Of a DNA stretch of 64,000 bases, positions 27,080 to 36,538 are shown piece after piece. The DNA lies in the NCBI RefSeq assembly GCF_003324485.1, contig NZ_QODK01000001.1, positions 248,001 to 312,000 on the forward strand, written 5' to 3'. A program made the translations under genes and the position numbers. Each line of letters begins with the position of its first letter. The stretch's first letter is position 1. This DNA comes from Cohaesibacter intestini. GTDB lineage: Bacteria > Pseudomonadota > Alphaproteobacteria > Rhizobiales > Cohaesibacteraceae. The notes under the pieces were generated by a model, which saw only the letters and a list, made by a program, of their open reading frames with translations, was not told the origin of the DNA and did not search any database.

Positions 27080-27997
27080 TTATGCATTGAGCATCGCAGT
27101 GACTTCGGCAAGCGTCGGCGCAGCACTCGACGCCCCGCGCTTGGTGGTCGAAAGCGCACCGCAGGCAGCCGCAAACCGCACCGCGTCAGACAGGCTCTGA
27201 CCATCGGCCAGAGCATAGGCAAGACCACCATTGAAGCAGTCACCAGCGGCCACCGTGTCAATGGCCTCAACCTTGAAAGGCTCAACGAAGCCTTCCTCGG
27301 TTGCGGACTGGAAATAGACCCCGTGCGCTCCGAGTTTGATGATGGCGACCGGAACACCGCGGGCCCGCAATCGGGTGGCAGCTTCGGCTGCCTCGGCGCG
27401 GTTGGATGGACGCAGGCCGGTCAACAGGCCGGTTTCGGTTTCATTCGGGGTGATGATATCGATTTGCGACAGCACCGCATCGGCCAACCCTTCAGCGGGT
27501 GCGGGCGCGGGGTCAAAAATCACCCGTCCCCCAGCTTCACGCACCAAGGCGGCAGCTTTGAGGCCCGCCTGCATCGGGATTTCCAGCTGCAGCAGCAGAA
27601 TGTCGGAGGCCTTGAAGACGGCTTGGGAGCGCACGACATCGCTCTCATCAATCGCCATGTTGGCACCGCCAATCACCGTGATGCAGTTTTCCGCCTTTTC
27701 ATCGACGCCAATCACCGCGATACCGGTCTTGTTGTCCGGGTCGGAATAGATATGATCGGTCGGTACATTCAGTTCGTTCAGGGCTTTCAGGGCTGTTTCG
27801 CCGAACATGTCCGGGCCGATGCGGCCAATCATGGCCGTCTGTGCTCCCAGCTTGACGCAAGCGACCGCCTGATTGCATCCCTTCCCCCCAAGGCCGAGGC
27901 CATAGGTGTCCCCATGCAGGGTTTCGCCCGGTGCCGGCAACCGCTTGGCATAGGTGGTCAGGTCGATATTAATGCTGCCAAAAACTGCAATGGACAT
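27080..27997 (-). CDS. rbsK: Ribokinase
   Basis: A 305-residue PfkB-family kinase. It has the N-terminal substrate motif GSINIDLTTYAKRLPAPGETLHG region, GGKGCNQAVA, and the anion hole/catalytic motif DTVAAGDCFNGG near residue 250. It phosphorylates D-ribose to ribose-5-phosphate. It follows the LacI regulator gene by 17 bases and closes rbsD-A-C-B-R-K. Operon context makes ribose the best substrate. Confidence 0.93.
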   Translation of the reverse strand: MSIAVFGSINIDLTTYAKRLPAPGETLHGDTYGLGLGGKGCNQAVACVKLGAQTAMIGRIGPDMFGETALKALNELNVPTDHIYSDPDNKTGIAVIGVDEKAENCITVIGGANMAIDESDVVRSQAVFKASDILLLQLEIPMQAGLKAAALVREAGGRVIFDPAPAPAEGLADAVLSQIDIITPNETETGLLTGLRPSNRAEAAEAATRLRARGVPVAIIKLGAHGVYFQSATEEGFVEPFKVEAIDTVAAGDCFNGGLAYALADGQSLSDAVRFAAACGALSTTKRGASSAAPTLAEVTAMLNA

Positions 27998-28014
27998 GGA
28001 AGTACCTCTTGGAA

Positions 28015-29031
28015 TTACGTCTCACGGATGGGGCGCGGGGGAGAGACCGATTCCCGCACCACCAGCGAGGGTTCGAACTGGAGCAGTTTGGGCATATCGG
28101 CTTTGTTTTCGAGATGGTCGATCAGAATGTCGGCGGCTTTCAGACCCAGCTCGAAGCTTGGCTGATGCACCGTGGTCAGAGATGGGGTGAGATAGGCGGC
28201 CAACTCGAGATCATCGTAACCGATGATCGAGATGTCTTCACCTACCTTCAGACCCTTTTCCTGAATGGCACGATAGGCCCCGATGGCCATCATGTCGTTG
28301 CAGGCAAAGACCGCTTGGGGGCGCTCCGCTGCTTCCAGCACCTTTTGCATGGCACGGTAACCGCCGGGGGCGCTCAGCTCATCGGACACCACCCAGTCGG
28401 AGCGGATGGCATGGTCGCTGGCTTGCATCGCCTCGATGAAACCGCGATAGCGATCACGACTGCGGGGGTGCTCAACCGGACCGATGAGGCAGCCAATCTC
28501 GGACAGGCCCTGTTCGAGCAGATGATTGGTTGCCAGCCTGCCACCGAGGATGGAATCGTCAGCAATGGCGCAGCCATCAACGCTCAGTTCGAAATCGAGC
28601 AGGATCTTCGGTAACTTTTTCAGACTCGCGAGCTTTTCATTAAAAATGGCATCGCTGGATGTGGTCATCACGACCAACGCATCAATGCGCTTTTGCAGCA
28701 ATGTCTGGAGATAGGACAAATGGCGCTCGTGGTCGTCGCCAGAATTGCACAGGATGAGGCTGTAATGCTTCTGGTAGCAGCCTTCCTCGACCCCCTGCAC
28801 CACTTCGGCAAAGAAGGGGTTGGTGGAGGAGGAAACCAGCATGCCGATGGTCTTGGTGGATTTGACCTTCAGCGCACGGGCCAGAGAGCTTGGCTGATAG
28901 CCAAGATGCTCTATGGCCTTTTCGACCTTTTCTTTTGTCGCGGGGGCTACGAAACGGGTCGAGTTGACCACATGGGACACGGTGGTGACCGAGACACCTG
29001 CTTCCTGTGCCACATCCTTGATGCTGATCAT
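28015..29031 (-). CDS. rbsR: LacI-family ribose repressor
   Basis: A 338-residue LacI protein with IKDVAQEAGVSVTTVSHVVN as helix-turn-helix and a ribose-binding-like sensor domain. It lies inside the ribose operon between rbsB and rbsK, the position RbsR takes next to rbsK in E. coli. The 28-bp palindrome in front of rbsD is its likely operator, so it autoregulates the operon. Gene name rests on context. Confidence 0.85.
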   Translation of the reverse strand: MISIKDVAQEAGVSVTTVSHVVNSTRFVAPATKEKVEKAIEHLGYQPSSLARALKVKSTKTIGMLVSSSTNPFFAEVVQGVEEGCYQKHYSLILCNSGDDHERHLSYLQTLLQKRIDALVVMTTSSDAIFNEKLASLKKLPKILLDFELSVDGCAIADDSILGGRLATNHLLEQGLSEIGCLIGPVEHPRSRDRYRGFIEAMQASDHAIRSDWVVSDELSAPGGYRAMQKVLEAAERPQAVFACNDMMAIGAYRAIQEKGLKVGEDISIIGYDDLELAAYLTPSLTTVHQPSFELGLKAADILIDHLENKADMPKLLQFEPSLVVRESVSPPRPIRET

Positions 29032-29153
29032 GGGTATCGGCTACCTATTCTGGCGGCTTCCGACAGCTCCTTTGTCAGGGCAGGTCAGAGATGCCAAGCC
29101 TCTGGTCTCCCGAGCAATCAGAGTGATGTCTGTCATTCGTCTGGCTCGGAGAG

Positions 29154-29179
29154 GGACCCGGCACGCATGCGCCGGGTCC
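29154..29179 (-). other. Hairpin after rbsB
   Basis: GGACCCGGC/GCCGGGTCC (9 bp, loop 8) lies 36 bases after the rbsB stop and before rbsR. No U tract. It probably stabilises the 3' end of the transporter part of the message or reduces rbsR-rbsK reading. The adjacent CGGAACGTTCCG (about 29192-29203) is a separate 12-bp palindrome. Confidence 0.6.
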
Positions 29180-29214
29180 GGGTTCAGTTGACGGAACGTT
29201 CCGCCCTTAATCCC

Positions 29215-30096
29215 TTACTTGGTAATGACTTGCAGTGCAACAGGGGTGTATTCCGGCACGCTTTCGCCTTTGAGGATCTTGTCGGCAACTTCGACGCCCA
29301 TCGAACCGATCATGCCAGCCTGCTGGGCAACGGTGGCCAGCATTTCGCCATCATTGACCGATTTCACGGCGTCATCGGTGCCATCAAAGCCAACGACGAT
29401 GATGTCGCGTTTGGCCGCTTCGATTGCCTTGATCGCGCCCAGAGCCATTTCGTCATTATGGGCGAAGACGGCGTTGATTTCCGGCTGGGCCTGCAGGATG
29501 TTTTCCATCACGTTGAGGCCTTTGGTGCGGTCAAAGTCAGCGGCCTGAGAGGCAACCACTTCGATGCCGGTCGCGGTTTTGATGGCTTTGTTGAAGCCTT
29601 CACCACGGTCACGGGCAGCAGACGTACCGGGAACGCCTTGCAATTCAACAACCTTGCCTTTGCCTTTCAGGGTGTCGATGATCAACTGGCCAGCCATTTC
29701 GCCGCCCTGCACGTTGTCGGATGCGATATGCGAGACAACCTTGCCAGAGCTGGCACCACGGTCGAGGGTGACAACCGGAATATCCTTGCGGTTGGCTGCC
29801 TTGATGGCAGAACGCACAGCGTCGGAATCGGTCGGGTTGATCATCATCAGTTTGATGTTTTTGTTCAGCACATCTTCGACATTGGCCAGTTCCTTGGCAG
29901 GATCATTCTGGCTGTCGAGCACCAGCAGTTTATAGCCCAGCTCGCTTGCCTTGGCTTCTGCGCCTTCCTTCAGGGTGACGAAGAACGGGTTGTTCAGCGT
30001 CGAGACGACAAGCGCGAGGCTGTCCTGAGCCATAGCGGACACCGAGGTGCCAAGCATCATGGTGGTGGCGAGTGCCATACCAAGCAGTTTTTTCAT
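29215..30096 (-). CDS. rbsB: D-ribose-binding periplasmic protein
   Basis: A 293-residue type-I binding protein with a signal peptide ending SAMA. Blocks [36 protein letters not shown] and [14 protein letters not shown] match E. coli RbsB, including N, F, R and D residues that contact ribose there. The ATG at 30096 has GGGAGAG upstream; the in-frame extension is rejected. It lies between rbsC and rbsR. Confidence 0.94.
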   Translation of the reverse strand: MKKLLGMALATTMMLGTSVSAMAQDSLALVVSTLNNPFFVTLKEGAEAKASELGYKLLVLDSQNDPAKELANVEDVLNKNIKLMMINPTDSDAVRSAIKAANRKDIPVVTLDRGASSGKVVSHIASDNVQGGEMAGQLIIDTLKGKGKVVELQGVPGTSAARDRGEGFNKAIKTATGIEVVASQAADFDRTKGLNVMENILQAQPEINAVFAHNDEMALGAIKAIEAAKRDIIVVGFDGTDDAVKSVNDGEMLATVAQQAGMIGSMGVEVADKILKGESVPEYTPVALQVITK

Positions 30097-30127
30097 AGGT
30101 TCTCTCCCTAGGTTACTTCGAGTGCAG

Positions 30128-31069
30128 TTACGCATTCTTCCCGCGTTGGTCGAGCATGACGGCGAGAAGTATGACGCCTCCCTTGGCGATCATCTGGTAG
30201 TAGGACGACACGTCCAGAATATTGAGGGCGTTGTTGAGGGTGCCAATGATGAGGGCACCGATAAGGGTTCCGGTGATGCGTCCCTTGCCACCGGCCAATG
30301 AGGTGCCACCAAGCACAACGGCGGCAATGGCATCGAGCTCATAGGCAAGACCGGCGGTAGGTTGGGCGCTTTCAAGGCGGGCGGTTAGAACAATCCCGGC
30401 AAGGGCTGCCAGTGCACCGGACAGCGCGTAGACGGTGATTTTGACCCGTGTGACATTGACACCGGCAAGCTTGGCAACCTGTTCATTGCCACCGATGGCA
30501 TAGACATAGCGGCCAAAGCAGGTGTGGTTGAGCATGTACCAGCAACCGGCAAAGACGACGAAGGCCAGAATGACCGGGATCGGGATACCAGCCACATAGC
30601 CGCCGCCGATCTGGTAGAAGCTTTCAGCGACATCGAAGTCGCCGGTCGAAATGGGGCGCCCTGCAGTGAAAACCAGTGTCGCACCGCGAAACATGGTCAT
30701 GCCGACAAGGGTGGCAATGAAAGGCTGCACGCCAAAGAAGCTGACAATCGAGCCCTGAGCTGCGCCCATCACCGCACCCACCACAATGGTGACTGCCAGC
30801 GCCACGAAAAGCGGGGTATCAAGCCCGATCATGGCGGCGCAAATGGCACCGGTCAGGGCCAGCACCGAGCCGACCGACAGATCGATGCCGGCGGTCAGGA
30901 TAACGAAGGTCATGCCCGCCGCAATCACCGCATTGACCGAGGTCTGACGCAGGATGTTGAGCAGGTTGTCAACGGACAGGAAAGACGGGCTGATCAGGGA
31001 AACAAGCCCCATCAGGACCAGCAGGCCAATCAGCGGAATGTTGTTTGTAGCGAAGCTCTTCATGGTCAT
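30128..31069 (-). CDS. rbsC: Ribose ABC transporter permease
   Basis: A 313-residue permease with about ten hydrophobic segments, carrying [37 protein letters not shown] and [12 protein letters not shown], all RbsC hallmarks. AAGGAA sits 7 bases before the ATG. It lies between rbsA and rbsB and would form a homodimeric channel. Confidence 0.94.
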   Translation of the reverse strand: MTMKSFATNNIPLIGLLVLMGLVSLISPSFLSVDNLLNILRQTSVNAVIAAGMTFVILTAGIDLSVGSVLALTGAICAAMIGLDTPLFVALAVTIVVGAVMGAAQGSIVSFFGVQPFIATLVGMTMFRGATLVFTAGRPISTGDFDVAESFYQIGGGYVAGIPIPVILAFVVFAGCWYMLNHTCFGRYVYAIGGNEQVAKLAGVNVTRVKITVYALSGALAALAGIVLTARLESAQPTAGLAYELDAIAAVVLGGTSLAGGKGRITGTLIGALIIGTLNNALNILDVSSYYQMIAKGGVILLAVMLDQRGKNA

Positions 31070-31086
31070 CGAACGGTTCCTTCCCC

Positions 31087-32580
31087 TTAATCCTTCAAGC
31101 CAGCAACAATGCAGTGCATGATGCTTTCCTGATCGGCATCCTCCCGGTCAAAGGCACCGGTCATCTTGCCAGCAGACAAGACAAGGATGCGGTCGGAGAT
31201 ACCGAGAAGTTCGGGCATGTCGGAGGACATCAGCAGGATGCAGAGGCCTTCCGCCTTGAGTTTGTTGATCAGAGTGTAGATTTCACGCTTGGCCCCGACA
31301 TCGACGCCGCGCGTCGGCTCATCCAGAATGAGAATGCGCGGCCGTGGAACCAGCGACTTGGCAATCGAGACCTTTTGCTGGTTGCCGCCGGACAATTGCG
31401 AGACGATGGCATCCACCCCGTGGGTCTTGATCGAGAAGGCATTGATATATTCGCCGACCTTGGCCCGTTCGGCCTTTTTGTCGAGCATGCCCATCTTGTT
31501 GGAGAAGAGGCGCAGACCCGTCAGGGCCATATTTTGTCTCAGGCCATGCATCTGGATGAGGCCTTCGAGCTTGCGATCTTCCGTGACATAGCCGATGCCA
31601 GCCTTGACCCCTTCAAGCGGGGTGTTGATATGACAGACCTCGCCGTCAATCAGGATCTCACCTGCCTTGGCCGGATTGGCTCCATAGATGGCTTTGGCCA
31701 ATTCGGTACGCCCTGCTCCGACCAGCCCGGCAAAGCCGACAACTTCCCCAGCTTGCGCAGTGAAGGAGACCTCTTTGATGCCCTTGGCCTTGAGGCCACG
31801 CACCTCGAGCGCCGTGGCCTTTGGCTCGGCCTTGACGTAAGGATATTGATCAGACAGGTCACGCCCCACCATGTGGCGGATCAGATCGGCTTCGTCGATC
31901 TCAGAAACCGGACCCTGATGGACCATCGAGCCGTCGCGCAAAACAGCAACATCGTCACACATCTGGAAGATTTCACCCAGACGGTGGGAGATGAAGACCA
32001 TCCCCTTGCCCTGTGCGCGCAATTGATCGACCACATCGAACAGAATTTGGGTTTCAACATCGGTCAGTGCGTCGGTCGGCTCATCCATGATGATGACTTC
32101 TGCATTCATCGTCAGAGCGCGGGCAATCTCGACCATTTGCTGCTGGGCAATGGAAAGCGTGCCCAATTTGGCGTTGGGATCAATCTGTTGCTTCAGGTGG
32201 GTCAGCCAGTGGCGGCTTTCCTTTTCAATCGCGCCCCAGAGGATGCGGCCGCTGGCGTCGGTCGGCTCGCGACCTAGGAAAATATTCTCACCTACACTCA
32301 GTTCGGGCAGCAGGTTCAATTCCTGATGGATCATCGCGATCCCGGCATCAATCGCCTGACGGGCGGTGGTGAATCGCACCTCTTCGCCCTTGTAATGCAT
32401 GGTGCCACTGTCCCGACTGTAAATGCCGGTGATGATCTTCATCAGGGTTGACTTCCCAGCACCATTTTCCCCGGCCAGTGCCACAACGCGTCCGGCATCG
32501 ACGCGAAAGTCGACATCCTTGAGCACCTGTACTGTCGAGAAAGACTTGCTGACCTGACGCAGTTCCAGCAATGCAGACAT
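31087..32580 (-). CDS. rbsA: Ribose ABC transporter ATPase
   Basis: A 497-residue double ATPase. The first half has Walker A GENGAGKST and Walker B VIIMDEPTDAL; the second has the degenerate P-loop GLVGAGRTE, signature LSGGNQQK and LILDEPTRGVD. A strong AGGAGG lies 7 bases before the start. It follows rbsD by 50 bases and precedes rbsC by 17. Confidence 0.95.
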   Translation of the reverse strand: MSALLELRQVSKSFSTVQVLKDVDFRVDAGRVVALAGENGAGKSTLMKIITGIYSRDSGTMHYKGEEVRFTTARQAIDAGIAMIHQELNLLPELSVGENIFLGREPTDASGRILWGAIEKESRHWLTHLKQQIDPNAKLGTLSIAQQQMVEIARALTMNAEVIIMDEPTDALTDVETQILFDVVDQLRAQGKGMVFISHRLGEIFQMCDDVAVLRDGSMVHQGPVSEIDEADLIRHMVGRDLSDQYPYVKAEPKATALEVRGLKAKGIKEVSFTAQAGEVVGFAGLVGAGRTELAKAIYGANPAKAGEILIDGEVCHINTPLEGVKAGIGYVTEDRKLEGLIQMHGLRQNMALTGLRLFSNKMGMLDKKAERAKVGEYINAFSIKTHGVDAIVSQLSGGNQQKVSIAKSLVPRPRILILDEPTRGVDVGAKREIYTLINKLKAEGLCILLMSSDMPELLGISDRILVLSAGKMTGAFDREDADQESIMHCIVAGLKD

Positions 32581-32630
32581 AGCCGGACCTCCTGTCTTCT
32601 TCTGGTTTCAAAAAGATCTGTTGGCACAGA

Positions 32631-33050
32631 TCAGAATGAAACACCGGAATAGAGAATGATGTTGGCGTAGGGGGTGCATTCGCCGGTGCGAACCACGGCA
32701 CGCGCCGTTTCGGTTTCAACCTTGAAGCTTTCATGCGCAACCGTCTGGATTTCGATCTGGTTGCCTTGGGTCAGAGCCAGCTTTTCGATCCACTCAACCA
32801 CCTGCTTGTGAAAGTCTGGCTGTTGGTTGACCAGTTCGGTCGCAATCAGAACCCGCTCAACAAAGAGTTCAGCCGTCACCGCTGACAAGGTATCCATAAA
32901 GGATGGCAAGCCGCGACTGACGGCCAAATCAATGCGCTCAACACCATCGGGAACAGGCAAGCCAGCATCGCCGATGCAAAGGGCATTGCCATGCCCCATC
33001 TCGGACACAACACGGGTGATGTCGGAATTCAAAAGAACCGCTTTACGCAC
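32631..33050 (-). CDS. rbsD: D-ribose pyranase
   Basis: A 139-residue RbsD that equilibrates pyranose and furanose ribose for ribokinase. The start is a GTG at 33050, fixed by GGGAGGAAC 3 bases upstream and by the N-terminus VRKAVLLNSDITRVVSE. Catalytic H20 and D28 occur exactly where expected (MGHGNALCIGDAGLPVP). First gene of the ribose operon, directly behind the operator. Confidence 0.94.
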   Translation of the reverse strand: MRKAVLLNSDITRVVSEMGHGNALCIGDAGLPVPDGVERIDLAVSRGLPSFMDTLSAVTAELFVERVLIATELVNQQPDFHKQVVEWIEKLALTQGNQIEIQTVAHESFKVETETARAVVRTGECTPYANIILYSGVSF

Positions 33051-33093
33051 GAAGTTCCTCCCTCGTTTGCAGTCATGGCAAAAAAGTATCACG

Positions 33094-33121
33094 AAGCAAA
33101 CGATTGCGCAATCGTTTGCTT
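33094..33121. promoter_or_regulatory. RbsR operator, 28-bp perfect palindrome
   Basis: Half-site AAGCAAACGATTGC is followed directly by its complement, giving an uninterrupted 28-bp palindrome with the central CG step typical of LacI operators. It lies 44 bases upstream of the rbsD GTG, overlapping the likely promoter. It is the strongest operator-like sequence in the window. Confidence 0.85.
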
Positions 33122-33555
33122 TGACCACTAAAGTCGATATTCATGATACTTGACTCAGCCTTTTGTCGAGAATTCTAGCAGCACATTAATCCATGTCTGT
33201 GACACGATCAGGACTATTCCGAGGCAATTTCCGGGTGAGGTGCCGGCGCATCCAAGGACTGACTAGGCAATTTTCGGTGGCCTATTCTCTTGTTTAACAC
33301 TGAAAATATCGAGATATTCCAGATACTTTCCTTCTTGCGCGTAAGAATGTTACCAATTAACGCCACGTCACCATCTTCTCAGGACTTGGGGATTTGGTGT
33401 AGACTTGATGCTCATGTGTGTGGGGCGAACGGCTTACTGGCTGCGTCAACCTTCAATGGGGTAATGACAGCCGGTCGACATTGTAATCGGCAGTGGATAA
33501 ATATCACTGACCATCTAGCCCCACGGGACTGTGGCACTTTTGAGCAGGAGAAAAG
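33122..33555. other. Gene-free spacer between the rbs operator and the hemolysin-III-like gene
   Basis: 434 bases with lower GC than the flanks. No convincing frame: one that runs in from 33290 ends inside the next gene in another reading frame and has no ribosome site. GAGCAGGAGAA just before 33556 is the ribosome-binding site of the next gene. Otherwise I see nothing. Confidence 0.6.
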
Positions 33556-34182
33556 ATGTATCCAAGCATGCATATCAATCACCGAACAGCCGATGCCTTC
33601 GTGCATGGCGCGACGCTTTTGGCGGTGGGGGTCATGTGCGGACTCGTCTCTATGCGGATATCCGATGGCATCGGGCTGCAGAAAACCGTTTTCAGCATTC
33701 TCTATATGGTCTGTTTGCTTGGATCAGCGCTGGCCTCGGCCATTTATCATTTCGGGCCGTGGCATAACGTTCGCCTGTCGTTGCGGCGGATCGATCATGC
33801 GGCCATCTATGGTCTGATCGCGGCAACCATCACGGCAGTGCTGAGCGACCTTGACCCGACCTTTGTCTTCATCTTTGCCGGCATCATCTGGACCGTGACG
33901 CTGCTGGCGATGCTCTGGAAGATTTTTGGCAGCCATGTCAAGAGCCGCTGGTCCACTCTGTCCTATGTCGGCCTCGGGGCGATCGGCTTTGTCGGCTTGG
34001 TGTTCAATTTCACCGAGTTGCCACTGGTCACGGCCATCACTATTTTTGTTGGCGCAGGCTTTTATCTCTCCGGCATTCCCTTCTATGCCCGCAAGTCGAT
34101 GCCCTATCGCTATGCGATCTGGCACGTCTTCGTGCTGCTTGGCACGATCAGCTTCTTTGTCGGCATTTTCAACGTTGTCTGA
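33556..34182 (+). CDS. Hemolysin III family membrane protein (PAQR fold)
   Basis: A 208-residue seven-helix inner-membrane protein. Conserved family residues are visible: an early polar block HRTADAFVHG, SAIYHF, RRIDHAAIY and the late YRYAIWHVFVLLG, whose His/Asp residues probably bind a metal as in PAQR hydrolases. Despite the name, a haemolytic role is unproven for most members. AGGAG precedes the ATG. It converges on the sigma-54 activator gene. Confidence 0.85.
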   Translation: MYPSMHINHRTADAFVHGATLLAVGVMCGLVSMRISDGIGLQKTVFSILYMVCLLGSALASAIYHFGPWHNVRLSLRRIDHAAIYGLIAATITAVLSDLDPTFVFIFAGIIWTVTLLAMLWKIFGSHVKSRWSTLSYVGLGAIGFVGLVFNFTELPLVTAITIFVGAGFYLSGIPFYARKSMPYRYAIWHVFVLLGTISFFVGIFNVV

Positions 34183-34203
34183 GGCGCGAGAGTCGGGATT
34201 TCT

Positions 34204-36240
34204 TCACCCTGCCTTCTTGATGCCATGCAGCTTCATCTTGCGATAAAGGGTATTGCGGGAAATGCCCAGATCTGAGGCGCAGCGCGAAATATTCCAGCGG
34301 GTTTGGAACAAAGCTGCCTCGATCAGTCGTTTTTCTCTATCCGACACATCAAGATGCGCGCGCAGGCCAGTGCCAGCCGTCGCGTCACACGGTTGCCATT
34401 GCTGGTTGCTGTCAGGCTGAGCAGGCTCGCCCTTGCCCATTGAAGGCCCATGGAGCATGCCAAGATGATCCGGGGTGATCGGTCCACCATCGGCCAGAAT
34501 GGAAGCGGTTTTCAGCGCATGCTTCAATTGGCGGATATTGCCCGGCCAGTGATGGGCCTCGATCATCTGTCGCGCCTGACGGGAAAAGAAGGCCTCATCG
34601 TCCAAACGAGCCTTTGGCAGCAGACGCGCGACAATATGATCGAGGTCAGAACGATGCCTCAGAGACGGCAGTGGCAGAGAAAAGCCGCAAATCCGGTAAT
34701 AGAGATCCTCACGGAAGCGCCCTTCGGCGCAAAGCCGTTCAAGGGGCTGGTGGGTGGCAGCCAACAGGCGAATATCAAGATCAACCCCCTTGGTGCAGCC
34801 AAGCGGCGTCACCTTGCGCTGCTCTAGCACCTGCAACAGGCGGGTCTGGGCGGACAGGGGCATGTCGCCGATTTCATCGAGCAACAAGGTGCCGCCATTG
34901 GCCGCCAAAATCTGCCCCTTGAAACCTGCGCTCTGGGCGCCGGTGAAAGCACCCGCCTTATAGCCGAACAACTCCCCTTCGATGAGATTTTCCGGCAGCG
35001 CACCGCAATTGACCGCCACAAAGGGGGCCTCGGCCCGGTTGGAGGAGGCATGAAGGGCACGGGCGAAGCTGTCCTTGCCAACCCCGGTCTCTCCGGTGAT
35101 CAGCAGCGGAATGTCATTGTCAAACAGCTTCTGTGCCTTTGCTGCCAAGGCCTGCAGCGGCGCGTCTGCGCCGATCAGTTGCGCCAGTTCACTTTGTTTG
35201 GGCGCGTGTGACACGTGTCGCTGGGCCGGTTTGGATCGTTGGGATCGCACGGGATTTTGTGGCACCTGCCAGCCCGGTGTCAGCGGATGACCGCCTTTCA
35301 AGGCAATGGCTGTCGGCCGTTCTGTCCGATTGGGTTCGATCAAACGGGCATGCAAATGGGTCGCGCTTGGCGCAAACGCATCTTGCAGGCCGATCTGGGC
35401 AGGCATGCGCCCGGCATTGGCCAGATGGCTGGCCAGCCGATCCCGCTCCATGGTCACCAGATCGCCAATGTCGCGGCCAATCAGCTGGCTGCGGTCGGAG
35501 ACCGAGAGATGCAGCTTTGCCTGCTCGTCCAGCCCGACAATGCGACCATTGTAATCAAGGGCGATCAGCCCCTCTTCGAGCAGGCCGACGCGGTCCGCAT
35601 CATGATGGAAGCGCATGATCCATTGATCGGCAAAATGATCCTGAAAATTGCGGCGCGACATCAGTCGAGCAGACATTTCCAACAGCGCACGGGTATGAGC
35701 GAGCAGATCCGGGTCATCCTTGCGGCCAATGCTGGAAACATCAAACAGCGCGAGCACATCGCCCTCAACATCAAAAACCGGCGCGCCGATGCAAGTCAGG
35801 CCTGCATGGCGGGAGTGAAAATGCTGATCGCGATAGACGGTCAGTGACTTTTTCTCGGCGATGGCCGTACCAATGCCGTTGGTGCCTTCGCAGGCTTCGC
35901 TCCAGTCCGCACCGCGTCTGAGGCCCGACTGGCGGAACAGGTCATCAAGGGCCGACTGAACCGCAAATTCAATGATCGTTCCATGCCGGTCGGTCAGAAT
36001 GACCGCGTGGCCCGAGCCTACGATATTCTGAAAGATATGCTGAACCTGCGAGCGGCAGGCGGTGAACAGAGAGCCAAGGGATTCGATGGAATCGCGCACG
36101 CGCTCGCGGCGGATCACCGCCTCCCGGCGCTGGCACCCTTGATCGAGGCCATAATCCTCGCGGCAACGGCTCCAGGATGCAGATAAGATTTCGTGATCGC
36201 GTGAGCCATGCCCCACGCGTTGCAGATCGCGATGCGCCAT
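34204..36240 (-). CDS. Sigma-54-dependent activator (AcoR type)
   Basis: A 678-residue regulator. N-terminal GAF-like sensory region (about 40-200), then an AAA+ domain with Walker A GETGVGKD, the sigma-54 contact loop GAFTGA and GTLLLDEIGDM, and a C-terminal Fis-type helix-turn-helix (NISRCASDLGISRNTLYRKM). The ATG at 36240 has GGGGAGG 7 bases upstream, so the longer frame is rejected. It is divergent from an aldehyde dehydrogenase and DUF779 gene, the layout of AcoR-controlled acetoin/ethanol loci. Effector not known. Confidence 0.9.
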   Translation of the reverse strand: MAHRDLQRVGHGSRDHEILSASWSRCREDYGLDQGCQRREAVIRRERVRDSIESLGSLFTACRSQVQHIFQNIVGSGHAVILTDRHGTIIEFAVQSALDDLFRQSGLRRGADWSEACEGTNGIGTAIAEKKSLTVYRDQHFHSRHAGLTCIGAPVFDVEGDVLALFDVSSIGRKDDPDLLAHTRALLEMSARLMSRRNFQDHFADQWIMRFHHDADRVGLLEEGLIALDYNGRIVGLDEQAKLHLSVSDRSQLIGRDIGDLVTMERDRLASHLANAGRMPAQIGLQDAFAPSATHLHARLIEPNRTERPTAIALKGGHPLTPGWQVPQNPVRSQRSKPAQRHVSHAPKQSELAQLIGADAPLQALAAKAQKLFDNDIPLLITGETGVGKDSFARALHASSNRAEAPFVAVNCGALPENLIEGELFGYKAGAFTGAQSAGFKGQILAANGGTLLLDEIGDMPLSAQTRLLQVLEQRKVTPLGCTKGVDLDIRLLAATHQPLERLCAEGRFREDLYYRICGFSLPLPSLRHRSDLDHIVARLLPKARLDDEAFFSRQARQMIEAHHWPGNIRQLKHALKTASILADGGPITPDHLGMLHGPSMGKGEPAQPDSNQQWQPCDATAGTGLRAHLDVSDREKRLIEAALFQTRWNISRCASDLGISRNTLYRKMKLHGIKKAG

Positions 36241-36407
36241 CAAAGTCCTCCCCTGTGCCCGCGCCGCCTTTTTCTGGTTCGGCTTCGGGTGCGTCAAAAT
36301 GTATCATGACTGAGGGGGTATCGCCAAATTTGCCAAGGCCTTTTGACGTGGTCGCGCGGCTCGGCTGTCCCGTCTGCACCATCTGCGAGACAATCGACGC
36401 AACAAAC

Positions 36408-36423
36408 TGTCCCATGCATGACA
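36408..36423. promoter_or_regulatory. Candidate upstream activator site
   Basis: TGTC-N8-GACA is an inverted repeat about 60 bases upstream of the candidate sigma-54 promoter, a usual distance for an enhancer-binding regulator. A second TGTCC and GAGACA occur within 50 bases. Weakly supported by sequence alone. Confidence 0.3.
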
Positions 36424-36468
36424 CAGTGTGCGGTTGCAGCAATCATGATCTTTCAATCACTTAGTCAG

Positions 36469-36484
36469 TTGGCATGAAACTTCC
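36469..36484 (+). promoter_or_regulatory. Candidate sigma-54 promoter of the aldehyde dehydrogenase gene
   Basis: TTGGCATG-AAAC-TTCC resembles the -24/-12 consensus TTGGCACG-N4-TTGC, with one change in the -24 box and one in the -12 box. It lies 55 bases upstream of the start codon, and a sigma-54 activator is encoded divergently. The -12 GC is CC, which weakens the call. Confidence 0.45.
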
Positions 36485-36538
36485 TTCTCTTGCTGTATCA
36501 AACAATCCACATGACGCAGCATTTCTGGGAGGAAAATC

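Noticed and set aside
33290-33817. An open frame leading into the hemolysin-III-like gene
   Set aside because: Most of it overlaps that gene in another frame; no start support and no leader or domain.
36177-36464. A cysteine-rich frame (CPVCTICE and CPMHDTVCGC) in front of the aldehyde dehydrogenase
   Set aside because: It overlaps the activator's start and the promoter/activator-site region and has no ribosome site; the cysteines probably reflect chance in regulatory DNA.
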